From Chryseobacterium vrystaatense (GTDB lineage Bacteria > Bacteroidota > Bacteroidia > Flavobacteriales > Weeksellaceae): a DNA stretch of 64,000 bases. Shown piece by piece: positions 53,178 to 61,607 of the stretch. The stretch spans positions 186,001-250,000 of the forward strand of contig NZ_JPRI01000010.1 of the NCBI RefSeq assembly GCF_000737765.1, written 5' to 3'. The translations under genes were made by a program, and so were the position numbers. Below the pieces are notes generated by a model. The model saw only the letters and a program-made list of their open reading frames with translations, made no database searches and was not told the origin of the DNA. Every line of letters begins with the position of its first letter. Position 1 is the stretch's first letter.

Positions 53178-54974
53178 TTATTTCTTCTTTTTCTGTTGCT
53201 CCTGAATTTTCTGCTGATCCTGAGCTTTCTCCATCATCTCTCTCATTTTCTTCTGGAACTTACCTTCTGCCTTTGGTTTTTCCTTATTTGCCTGAATCTG
53301 TGCATGAATTTTCTTCTCATCCAGTATCACATATTTAATAACAAGGATAATTAAAATGTTGATCGCATTGGATACAAAATAATACCATGAAAGTCCAGAT
53401 GCTGATGTATTAAGGAAGAACAGGAATGTAATAGGGAAGATATACATCAACACTTTCATGTTTGGCATTCCCTCCTGTTGAGGCTGCTGCATATTTCCTG
53501 AAGTCATTACTGTATAGATCAAGATTACTATGGTACACGCTAATGCAAAAACACTTAAATGATCTCCTAAGAAAGGAATCTTAAACGGAAGTTTAATCAA
53601 GTCATCATAAGCTGTCAAATCTTTTGCAAACCAGAATCCTTTTCCTCTCAGATCAATAAAGTTCGGGAAGAAACGGAATAAGGCGTAGAAGATCGGAATC
53701 TGGACCAGTGCCGGAAGACATCCCGCCATCTGATTTACACCAGCCTTTCGGTAGATTTCCATCGTCGCCTGCTGCTTCTTCATTGGGTCTGCATCTTTCA
53801 GCTTCGCATTCACTTCGTCAATTTCAGGACGGATCACTTTCATCATCGCACTCAATTTATGCTGCTTATACATAATCGGTGATAAGATCAATTTCACAAT
53901 GATTGTCATTAAGAAGATCACCCAGCCTGCTGTAAGTCCCCATTCAGCAATAATATTATACATCGGCATGAAGAACCCACGGTTCATCCATCCAATGAAA
54001 GACCATCCTAAAGGCAGGATTTCGTCAAAGTTTTTATCATACGTTTTTAACAGAGGTAAATCAAGCGGCATAAAGTACCACGTAAAATCCTGATTAAGCT
54101 CACTCCCTGTCATCTGAACAAACCCTTCAAAATTAAGTTTCTTCAGATATTCTCCTTCTTCAATAGCTTCCTGATTTCCTTTACTATGAGTGAAACCGCT
54201 TTTTGCTTCGATTACAGAAGTAAAAAACTGTTGCTTTACACCGATCCAGTTAAGGGTTTCTTTTTCCTCACTCATCTCCGTTCTGCCATCATAATCATAA
54301 TCTTTATAATTATTGAATGCATATGAAAATTCTGAATGGGACTGCTCCTGAGCTCTACCTTTTTCCAAGTTTCTCACACTATAATCCCAGATAAAGTCTG
54401 CTTTATTATCAGAAGTAAGAGCTGCAAGTCCTTTGGTTCTTACCTTAAAATCAAGTGTGTATTTCGGAAGTAATGTATATACAAACTGAATAACAGCACT
54501 GTTATAGTTCGCTGTCATCGTTACAGCATTGCCATTAACAGCAGGTGTAAAAACTAAGTCTTTAGTATTGATTACTTTACCGGTTTTGTCTTTAAACTGA
54601 AAACCGTAGTTTGAATTTTTTTTATCGATCAGATAAAGCGGAAGATCTGCATTATCCGTTTTGTGATCATATGCTTTATATTCCGAAAGCTGTACTTTAG
54701 AAACCTGCCCTCCTAAGCTTGAGAATTCTACATTCAGCTCTTTGTTGCTCAAACTGGCCGTCTGAATCGCACCGGGAGTTACATTTGGATTGATATTACT
54801 TGCCTGAGTCTGTTTTACAGCATTTTTTACCTGCTCGATTTTCTGTTCCTGAGCTTTTACCTGCTCTTCTTTCGACTGCTTGTTCTGGAAATAGAACATG
54901 AATCCGAAAAGAACCAAACACAAAACTGCAAAACTGATCATCTGACTTTTATCGATTCCCTTGTTTTCTTGCAT
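53178..54974 (-). CDS. yidC: Membrane protein insertase YidC
   Basis: A 598-aa Oxa1-family insertase of the inner membrane, acting alone or with SecYEG. N-terminal transmembrane helix (MISFAVLCLVLFGFMFYF), a large periplasmic P1 beta domain (about 90-340), and the five-helix core from AEWGLTAGWVIFLMTIIVKLI on, including MYKQHKLSAMMKVIRPEI and QMAGCLPALVQIPIFYALF. The hydrophilic-groove arginine region and the lysine-rich C-terminal tail are present. It lies downstream of pyrG on the same strand, separated by a terminator. Confidence 0.97.
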   Translation of the reverse strand: MQENKGIDKSQMISFAVLCLVLFGFMFYFQNKQSKEEQVKAQEQKIEQVKNAVKQTQASNINPNVTPGAIQTASLSNKELNVEFSSLGGQVSKVQLSEYKAYDHKTDNADLPLYLIDKKNSNYGFQFKDKTGKVINTKDLVFTPAVNGNAVTMTANYNSAVIQFVYTLLPKYTLDFKVRTKGLAALTSDNKADFIWDYSVRNLEKGRAQEQSHSEFSYAFNNYKDYDYDGRTEMSEEKETLNWIGVKQQFFTSVIEAKSGFTHSKGNQEAIEEGEYLKKLNFEGFVQMTGSELNQDFTWYFMPLDLPLLKTYDKNFDEILPLGWSFIGWMNRGFFMPMYNIIAEWGLTAGWVIFLMTIIVKLILSPIMYKQHKLSAMMKVIRPEIDEVNAKLKDADPMKKQQATMEIYRKAGVNQMAGCLPALVQIPIFYALFRFFPNFIDLRGKGFWFAKDLTAYDDLIKLPFKIPFLGDHLSVFALACTIVILIYTVMTSGNMQQPQQEGMPNMKVLMYIFPITFLFFLNTSASGLSWYYFVSNAINILIILVIKYVILDEKKIHAQIQANKEKPKAEGKFQKKMREMMEKAQDQQKIQEQQKKKK

Positions 54975-55090
54975 TTTATTTTTATATTAAAATTTTAAAT
55001 TTAATCAAGCATCACAATATGCGGCTTTTTGAGCTGACAAAAATACTATTTTTTTATCAAAACTCTATGCATTACTATGTTACTATATAA

Positions 55091-55124
55091 TAAACTCAAG
55101 CTGAGAAGAATCAGCTTGAGTTTA
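55091..55124 (-). terminator. Terminator of pyrG
   Basis: A 14-bp stem TAAACTCAAGCTGA / TCAGCTTGAGTTTA with a 6-nt loop. The T tract is poor. Confidence 0.75.
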
Positions 55125-55153
55125 TGTTAAGACGTTTATCGTATACAATTACC

Positions 55154-56761
55154 TTATTTCTTTTCGCAAGCCTTGATAAAAGCTCTGAAAAGCGGATGAG
55201 GTGTTGCTACTGTACTTTTATATTCAGGGTGATACTGCACTCCTACATAGAACGGATGATCAGTAAGCTCAAGAGCTTCTACCAGCCCTGTTTCAGGATT
55301 GGTACCCGTTGCAAGGAAACCATTCTTTTCAAATTCCTGAAGATAATCACTGTTAAATTCATAACGGTGACGGTGTCTTTCTGAAATATTTTTGGAACCG
55401 TAGATATCGTATAACCTGGAACCATTTTTTAATGAACATTTCCATGCTCCAAGACGCATTGTACCTCCTTTATCTACTACATTTTTCTGTTCTTCCATGA
55501 TAGAAATTACAGGATCAGGTGTAGAAGTATCAAATTCCATTGAGTTGGCTTTTGAATGACCAAGAACATTTCTTGCAAATTCAACGGTCATAATCTGCAT
55601 TCCCAAACAAATTCCCAACATAGGAACTTTATTCTCTCTTGCATATTGAGCAGTAAGAACTTTACCTTCAATACCTCTATCGCCAAAACCTGGAGCAATA
55701 AGGATTCCGTCTACACCATTTAAGGTTTCATTAATATTTTCAGCAGTGATATCTCCACTGTACACCCATCTTACTTTCACTTCAGTTTCCAGACTTGCAC
55801 CTGCATGTTTGAAAGCTTCAGCAATAGAAATATAAGAATCCTGTAGAGAAATATATTTTCCTACTAAGGCAATTTCTACAGTTCTTTTAGGGTTTTTGAA
55901 TTTTTTAAGGAAAGTTTTCCAATCTTTAAGATCAGCTTCTTTATCATTTTTCAGATCTAATTCTTTTAAAACTACATCATCAAAGTTTTGTTTCTGAAGA
56001 TACATTGGAACTTCATAGATCGTTTCCAAATCTTTACATTCAATCACATTATCAAGAGAAACATTACAGAATTGAGCTAATTTCGCTCTCTGATCTTTTG
56101 GAATATTATGTTCTGTTCTGCAAACCAAAACATCTGCCATAATTCCACTTTCCATCAATTGACGAACGGAATGCTGAGAAGGTTTTGTTTTCAACTCACC
56201 GCTTGAAGCCAGATAAGGCAATAATGTAAGGTGAATGACCATAGAATTTTTCTCACCAAGCTCCCATTTCAGCTGACGTACTGTTTCAATGTATGGAAGA
56301 GATTCAATATCCCCTACCGTTCCGCCAATCTCAGTAATGATGATATCGTAGTTCTGCTTGGAAAGCATTTTGATTCTTCTTTTGATCTCGTTGGTGATAT
56401 GAGGAATTACCTGAACTGTCTTTCCTAAGAAATCTCCTTTTCTTTCTTTTTCGATAACTGTTTGGTAGATCTTCCCGGTAGTAACGTTGTTGTTTTGGGA
56501 AGTAGGAGCATCAAGATAACGCTCGTAGTGACCTAAATCCAGATCCGTTTCTGCACCATCTTCGGTTACATAGCATTCTCCGTGTTCATATGGATTCAGT
56601 GTTCCCGGGTCGATGTTGATATAAGGATCCAGTTTTTGGATCGTTACATTAAAACCGCGTGATTTTAATAAAAGCCCCAGAGAAGCAGACACGATTCCTT
56701 TTCCCAAAGATGAAGTTACACCTCCTGTCACAAAGATGTACTTTGTATTCTTTTTACTCAT
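55154..56761 (-). CDS. pyrG: CTP synthase
   Basis: A 535-aa CTP synthase (UTP plus glutamine and ATP to CTP). The synthetase domain begins MSKKNTKYIFVTGGVTSSLGKG, and the class I glutaminase domain has the nucleophile elbow GICLGMQ and the His-Glu pair YHPEY. The start at 56761 is chosen from family homology and because the promoter lies 16 bp upstream; longer in-frame sequence would include that promoter. CTP is also the co-substrate of CdsA-type enzymes in the divergent lipid operon. Confidence 0.97.
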   Translation of the reverse strand: MSKKNTKYIFVTGGVTSSLGKGIVSASLGLLLKSRGFNVTIQKLDPYINIDPGTLNPYEHGECYVTEDGAETDLDLGHYERYLDAPTSQNNNVTTGKIYQTVIEKERKGDFLGKTVQVIPHITNEIKRRIKMLSKQNYDIIITEIGGTVGDIESLPYIETVRQLKWELGEKNSMVIHLTLLPYLASSGELKTKPSQHSVRQLMESGIMADVLVCRTEHNIPKDQRAKLAQFCNVSLDNVIECKDLETIYEVPMYLQKQNFDDVVLKELDLKNDKEADLKDWKTFLKKFKNPKRTVEIALVGKYISLQDSYISIAEAFKHAGASLETEVKVRWVYSGDITAENINETLNGVDGILIAPGFGDRGIEGKVLTAQYARENKVPMLGICLGMQIMTVEFARNVLGHSKANSMEFDTSTPDPVISIMEEQKNVVDKGGTMRLGAWKCSLKNGSRLYDIYGSKNISERHRHRYEFNSDYLQEFEKNGFLATGTNPETGLVEALELTDHPFYVGVQYHPEYKSTVATPHPLFRAFIKACEKK

Positions 56762-56776
56762 TAGATTAGGTTTGTG

Positions 56777-56807
56777 CAAAGTTATGGGAAAAAGAGACAC
56801 AAAGCAA
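56777..56807 (-). promoter_or_regulatory. Promoter of pyrG
   Basis: On the minus strand: TTG (56805-56807), a 20-bp spacer, TAACTTTG (56777-56784). Confidence 0.6.
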
Positions 56808-56874
56808 TTTTTTAAATTTTGAAAATGCGAAAACCCTCCTCTATCAATTATAAATTCTGCTAAAAAAAAATATC

Positions 56875-56882
56875 TATATTTG
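56875..56882 (+). promoter_or_regulatory. -7 box of the ynb-like operon (TATATTTG)
   Basis: A consensus match 31 bp before the first ATG of the operon. No TTG lies at the standard distance. Confidence 0.45.
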
Positions 56883-56913
56883 ATATACACAATGCCCAAA
56901 AGCTATATCCATC

Positions 56914-57516
56914 ATGATTTCCGTCTATAAATTAAAACCAAAATTTCAGCAGCTTCTTACCCCGGTCTTATTATTCCTGCATAAGAATCACATTACAGCC
57001 AATCAGATTACGGTAAGTTCTATACTGCTTTCTGTTGTAATCGGAGTATTATTCTGGAATGCGGATGAGTCCAGATGGTTCTTCCTGAGTCTTCCAATCG
57101 GGCTTTTGCTCAGGATGGCTCTGAATGCATTAGATGGAATGATGGCCAGAAAATTTAATCAGACCAGCAAGTTAGGAGAAGTTTTAAATGAAGTAGGTGA
57201 TATCGTCTCCGATGTGATTATCTTTTTTCCGCTGCTGAAATTCCAGCCGGAAAGTCTATACCTCATCATCATATTCATTGTACTTAGTATCATCAATGAA
57301 TTTGCAGGTTTGATCGGAAAGGCCATTGGAAAAGAACGCCGCTATGATGGTCCAATGGGGAAAAGTGACCGTGCCCTGATTCTGGGAGTTTATGGACTGG
57401 CTGTGTTTTTTGGCGCGGATATTTCAGGAATATCAAAGTATATTTTTGGTCTTCTTATTATTCTACTGATAATCAGTACGTATATCAGATTAAAGAAATC
57501 ACTGCATGAAGCCTGA
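56914..57516 (+). CDS. CDP-alcohol phosphatidyltransferase-family protein (YnbA-like)
   Basis: A 200-aa membrane enzyme with about six transmembrane segments. It has the family layout DxxDGxxARx8GxxxDxxxD at residues 71-96, but the first and third aspartates are asparagine (Asn71, Asp74, Gly75, Ala78, Arg79, Gly88, Asn92, Asp96). Family enzymes swap CMP on a CDP-alcohol for an acceptor alcohol to make phospholipids. The sequence after it (YDGPMGKSDRALILGVYGLAVF) matches what I recall of E. coli YnbA, which opens a similar operon. Product unknown. It overlaps the next gene by 11 bp. Confidence 0.85.
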   Translation: MISVYKLKPKFQQLLTPVLLFLHKNHITANQITVSSILLSVVIGVLFWNADESRWFFLSLPIGLLLRMALNALDGMMARKFNQTSKLGEVLNEVGDIVSDVIIFFPLLKFQPESLYLIIIFIVLSIINEFAGLIGKAIGKERRYDGPMGKSDRALILGVYGLAVFFGADISGISKYIFGLLIILLIISTYIRLKKSLHEA

Positions 57517-58309
57517 AGAAAATAAATTTGCTGATGTTCCACTAAGGGTAAAAACATGGATTTATATCATCATTGTTTTTGCACTCGGAATCTCTCACCC
57601 TATTGCCATGAAACTTTTCGTTTCATGGATCAGCTTTCAGTGCTTTTTTGAATTTTTAAGCTTATATAAAATACATTCAAATCGTATCATTCCATCACTA
57701 TTTGTTGGAACTGCACAGTTTTTACTGTTCTACTTTTTCACTTGTGAAAACTACTTCCTTTACAGTGCTGCTTTGGCAGTTATTGTCCTGCTGTATTTTC
57801 TTCTTTTAAAAACAAATATAAAAAAGCTTTACGGGGTTCTCATAGCTTTAATGGTTTGTCTCCTTGCTTTCCCCCATCTACTATTCGTAAGAGAAACAGT
57901 CTCAGGATTGAATGCTATCATTTTTTTGGTCGTTGTAACTGAACTTAACGATGTTTTTCAATATTTAATGGGCAAGTTTTTTGGAAAACATAAGATCACA
58001 CCAAAAATAAGTCCCAATAAAACCCTCGAAGGATTTATCGGTGGCGTTTTTCTTACCGTTATTTTAAGCAATATCTTAGGGTTGTTCTTATTACAGGCTG
58101 ACATCCTCATAAATACTATTGTAGGAGTTATCTTGGGGGTTTCAGGTTTCTTTGGCGATGTTTTTATGTCATATCTGAAAAGAAAAGGAGCTGTAAAAGA
58201 TACGGGAGCATTGCTACCCGGACATGGTGGCCTTCTGGACAGAATGGACAGCCTGATTTTCAATGCACCTATTTTTTTCTGGATTTTGACTCTTCTTATA
58301 ACAAGGTAA
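57506..58309 (+). CDS. CdsA-family phosphatidate cytidylyltransferase (YnbB-like)
   Basis: A 267-aa polytopic enzyme that activates a phosphate-bearing lipid or alcohol with CTP. The complete CDS signature is present: SYLKRKGAVKDTG followed by LLPGHGGLLDRMDSL, with the earlier SPNKTLEGFIGG motif. It starts inside the end of the YnbA-like gene, giving translational coupling, so the two likely act in sequence: activation to a CDP-intermediate, then transfer. It is probably a specialised paralogue rather than the housekeeping CdsA. Confidence 0.9.
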   Translation: MKPEENKFADVPLRVKTWIYIIIVFALGISHPIAMKLFVSWISFQCFFEFLSLYKIHSNRIIPSLFVGTAQFLLFYFFTCENYFLYSAALAVIVLLYFLLLKTNIKKLYGVLIALMVCLLAFPHLLFVRETVSGLNAIIFLVVVTELNDVFQYLMGKFFGKHKITPKISPNKTLEGFIGGVFLTVILSNILGLFLLQADILINTIVGVILGVSGFFGDVFMSYLKRKGAVKDTGALLPGHGGLLDRMDSLIFNAPIFFWILTLLITR

Positions 58310-58310
58310 T

Positions 58311-59351
58311 ATGATGAGTGAAAAATTTAAAAAAGCAATTTTGTTTTCGGGAGGAGGAACCAGGCTCATGATCTACCTCGGAATATTCGCCGCTCTGGAA
58401 GAACTGGAAATGAAACCAGATATCATCATTGCTTCATGCGGGGGAGCATTTGCCGCAACCGTGATCAACTCTTTCTCAGACAACATATCCCGAAAGGAAT
58501 ACCTGAAATCAGAAGAATATTTCAAATTTGTGTCGGGCACTGTTTTGACACCATATAAAAAGCTTTCTCAAATAGGCGTTCTGTCTTTAAAAAAGATTCT
58601 CAACAAGAGAAACGCTCCTTTCATTGAAGATGTTTTCAGCAAATACCTCGTAGAAATGCCCCAAGATCTGTCCAAGGTTTTTCCATCTTTAAAAAACACT
58701 CAGTTTTCACAAATAATTCCCACCGTAATTATCGGTTCCGAAATACTTTTTGACCCACAGGAAACTGAACAGAAAAGAAAGGACAGAAAACTTTACCGGA
58801 AAATTATTATCACAGACTCAACAACGGCAGAAAAAATTAATCCCGGGCAAATCACCATCAAATCTAAAAATTTAATGAACAGTGCTGTTGAAAATCGACC
58901 GTTAATAAAAACCGACCTTTCTTTGCTTGAAAGTACCCGAATTTCTGTTTCCGATATGTTTTACGTAGAACCTTTTTTTCTTAAGGGGAAATATTTCGCC
59001 GGCGGAGCCATTGATCTTATCCCTATAGAACTGGCCCAGCACCTTGCTGATGAAATCATTATTGAAAAAAAACAGTATTACAGTCCGGTTGAAGAAGCTT
59101 TTGTCCGCGCTGTGCTGGGTTTTAGCGGAAATGAAAGACTTGCAGAAATTGAAAAACTATCACCGGATTTCCAGATTGACACAACTCATATTAAACGGGA
59201 TTTAAAAGGTCATTATCTAAAAAAAGGAATCAACTGGAAAAAATTTGAGATTGATTTTTCTTTTCCTAATGACCATCAACAATTTGCAGAAGATATGGAA
59301 ATGCAATGGCAGTATGGATTTAATCAGACCATCAAATCTATCCGTGGATAA
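58311..59351 (+). CDS. Patatin-like protein with altered active-site motifs
   Basis: A 346-aa protein of the patatin fold: oxyanion loop FSGGGTR (residues 14-18 for GGGTR) and nucleophile elbow ASCGG with Ser42. Two deviations stand out. The elbow lacks the first Gly of GxSxG, and the catalytic DGG/DGA block reads FAGGAIDLIP, with Ala at the expected Asp. Either the dyad is completed differently (the Asp four residues on) or the protein is a non-catalytic lipid binder. It starts 1 bp after the CdsA-like gene. It has no counterpart in E. coli ynbABCD. Confidence 0.72.
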   Translation: MMSEKFKKAILFSGGGTRLMIYLGIFAALEELEMKPDIIIASCGGAFAATVINSFSDNISRKEYLKSEEYFKFVSGTVLTPYKKLSQIGVLSLKKILNKRNAPFIEDVFSKYLVEMPQDLSKVFPSLKNTQFSQIIPTVIIGSEILFDPQETEQKRKDRKLYRKIIITDSTTAEKINPGQITIKSKNLMNSAVENRPLIKTDLSLLESTRISVSDMFYVEPFFLKGKYFAGGAIDLIPIELAQHLADEIIIEKKQYYSPVEEAFVRAVLGFSGNERLAEIEKLSPDFQIDTTHIKRDLKGHYLKKGINWKKFEIDFSFPNDHQQFAEDMEMQWQYGFNQTIKSIRG

Positions 59352-59370
59352 TTTTGCATGTTGAAATATG

Positions 59371-59432
59371 TTTTGGCCAAAGCCAGATGTATTTTTATTT
59401 TGATTAAACGGGCTAAAGCCCGCTTCTATTGA
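59371..59432. repeat. 62-bp dispersed paired-palindrome repeat, copy B
   Basis: Full-length partner of 3791-3852. It contains TTTTGGCCAAAGCC at its left and AAACGGGCTAAAGCCCGCTT at its right, each palindromic. It occupies the only sizeable gap within the ynb-like operon. Confidence 0.7.
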
Positions 59433-59565
59433 TATCTTCAAAACTATGGTCTTTCTAATCACTGAAGCATTCCAAAACTTTTATACCTTTTGTGAGTGAT
59501 AAAAACTTAGCCAACTTTCAGTTTTAAAATCTATTTTTACATAAAATTCAAATTACAACCATCTC

Positions 59566-60327
59566 ATGAATATTTTTATAGCAGGCGGAACTTCCGGTAT
59601 TGGCTATGCTCTTGCCCGGCATTATCTTGATAAAGGATATTATGTAGGAATATGTGGAAGAAATCCGGGAAAGGTTTCTGCCAACAGCTTTAAAAATTTA
59701 AAAGCATTCCAGGCGGACGTTTGCGATTTGGATTCTATTGGCTCTGCAGTGCAATCCTTTCTAAAACATGGAAAAAATCTTGATATTTTCATCAATTGTA
59801 CAGGTAGCTATGCCGAAGATGTAGCCGGAAAAATTTCCTATGAGGAAGCCGAAGAAATGCTTCAAACCAATATTTTGGGAACAGTCAATTGTTTTGAAAT
59901 CGCCCGGAAAGCAATGAAAGGACAGAAAAAAGGACATATAGCTGTCATAGCTTCTGTTTCCGGAATTTTAGATTACGAAAATTCAAGCCTCTATACCAAA
60001 ACAAAGCGTTCTGTTATTCAGATTGGTGACGCGTACCGTCGTGCCCTGAAACCCTTTGGAATATCTGTAACAACAATTGCCCCAGGCTATGTAGATACTC
60101 TGAAATTAAGACAGCTTAACAATAATGATCTCAGCAAAAAACCATTTCTTACGGATGTTGAAAAAGCGGTAGCAATTATTGTTGCAGCCATAGAAATGCA
60201 GAAAAAATTCGTTATTTTCCCAACTAAGATGAAGTGGATGATGAGATCACTCTCTTTACTGCCTTCGTTTTTATTAAATATGATCATGTTCAGGAAAGCC
60301 AAATGGATGAAAGACGACCGACCTTAA
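59566..60327 (+). CDS. Short-chain dehydrogenase/reductase
   Basis: A 253-aa NAD(P)-dependent SDR. Cofactor motif GGTSGIGYALA at residues 7-17, the NCTGSYAED segment, catalytic Ser in IASVSGIL, and YTKTK supplying the Tyr-xxx-Lys pair. A basic amphipathic and hydrophobic C-terminal part (KMKWMMRSLSLLPSFLLNMI) suggests membrane association, as in SDRs acting on lipids. It is preceded by the largest gap in the operon and overlaps the following phosphatase gene by 25 bp. Confidence 0.88.
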   Translation: MNIFIAGGTSGIGYALARHYLDKGYYVGICGRNPGKVSANSFKNLKAFQADVCDLDSIGSAVQSFLKHGKNLDIFINCTGSYAEDVAGKISYEEAEEMLQTNILGTVNCFEIARKAMKGQKKGHIAVIASVSGILDYENSSLYTKTKRSVIQIGDAYRRALKPFGISVTTIAPGYVDTLKLRQLNNNDLSKKPFLTDVEKAVAIIVAAIEMQKKFVIFPTKMKWMMRSLSLLPSFLLNMIMFRKAKWMKDDRP

Positions 60328-61604
60328 AACAGCAAATTACAGCTTTTATAATCTGTGCAACTGTATTCATGACTGTTTACAACTTTGCAGCATGGTATAC
60401 TTCAAGGGCCGGAAAAGTCCCGTCTTTTGTATTTGATTTTGAAAAATACATCCCGTTTCTCCCATGGAGCATTATTCCGTATATGACAAGCGGGATTTTT
60501 TTCTGTTCTGTGTTTTTCATGTGTAAAGATGATGAACAGCTTAAAGTTTTGACCAGAAGAATGCTTTTCATTACTATAACAGCGGGGCTATCCTTTATTA
60601 TATTTCCACTGCAGTTTTCTCTGGTAAAACCAATAACCAACAATTCTGTTCTCGGTTACTCTTTTGAATTTTTAAAAACATTTGATTCACCTTTTAATCA
60701 GGCTCCTTCACTGCATATCGCTTATGCTTTTGTATTCTGGACTGTTTTCAGAAATTTTAGAAAAATAGGGAACTTTATAATGTTATGGCTTATTTTACTT
60801 GGTATTTCAACACTGACAACTTACCAACACCATTTCATTGATATCCTCTCAGGAACTGTCTTGGCTCATATCAGCTTTATCATCTTTCCTTACCGTAAAA
60901 ATGATTTCCAGCACAGAAATTTTCAGGTTGCCAATGTTTATTTTCTATTGGGCTGGATCCAGATATCGGCGGCACTTCTTTTGGATAAGTCTTCCGATCA
61001 TCTATCGCTGTTTTTGCTTTGGCCGGCTCTAATGTCAATAATCATTGGATATCACTATCAAAAGAACAATGTCCATTTCTTAAAAGATATAGAAGGAAAT
61101 ATTTCTTTACCACGTAAAATTTTTTATTCACCATATCTGATGGTCTACCGGATTTTCTGGAAATTTTTGAGAAAGAATAAAATACCGCTGGAAATTGCCC
61201 CGCGTATCTATATTTCATCAAGACCCAGTTCCGAAGATCAACATTATTTTGATAGTGGCAGTCCTATTTTCGTGTATGACCTTTCAGCAGAAATTGAGGA
61301 AACTTTAAACGTAAAAAATCGTACTTTTTATCATTCAGTCCCTTTTCTGGATATTGGAACTTTTGACAATACCGAAACCAAAAAACTGATCGCCGAGATC
61401 ACAGAGAAGTACAAAACGCTTCCGATAGATGGAAAAATTCTCATTCACTGTACGATGGGCTTTACAAGAAGCTCTGTTATAGGTATTTTAATAATGAAAA
61501 ATATTCTATCTTTACCCATAGAGGAAGCAGCAGAAATGATGAAAAGCATCAATAAAAATGCGGTGATCCATCCTTATGTGAAGGATTTTTTGAAAAAAAA
61601 TTAA
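60303..61604 (+). CDS. PAP2 / dual-specificity phosphatase fusion (YnbD-like)
   Basis: A 433-aa protein from the ATG at 60303 (an upstream in-frame ATG at 60234 is less likely because it lies deep in the SDR gene). The N-terminal ~270 residues form a polytopic PAP2-type lipid phosphatase domain with QAPSLHIAY and HHFIDILSG matching PAP2 motifs 2 and 3; motif 1 (KxxxxxxRP) is not obvious. The C-terminal part is a dual-specificity phosphatase with HCTMGFTRS (Cys383, Arg389). This fusion is the hallmark of YnbD. It probably removes a phosphate from a lipid intermediate of the operon's pathway. Confidence 0.88.
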   Translation: MDERRPTLKQQITAFIICATVFMTVYNFAAWYTSRAGKVPSFVFDFEKYIPFLPWSIIPYMTSGIFFCSVFFMCKDDEQLKVLTRRMLFITITAGLSFIIFPLQFSLVKPITNNSVLGYSFEFLKTFDSPFNQAPSLHIAYAFVFWTVFRNFRKIGNFIMLWLILLGISTLTTYQHHFIDILSGTVLAHISFIIFPYRKNDFQHRNFQVANVYFLLGWIQISAALLLDKSSDHLSLFLLWPALMSIIIGYHYQKNNVHFLKDIEGNISLPRKIFYSPYLMVYRIFWKFLRKNKIPLEIAPRIYISSRPSSEDQHYFDSGSPIFVYDLSAEIEETLNVKNRTFYHSVPFLDIGTFDNTETKKLIAEITEKYKTLPIDGKILIHCTMGFTRSSVIGILIMKNILSLPIEEAAEMMKSINKNAVIHPYVKDFLKKN

Positions 61605-61607
61605 ACT

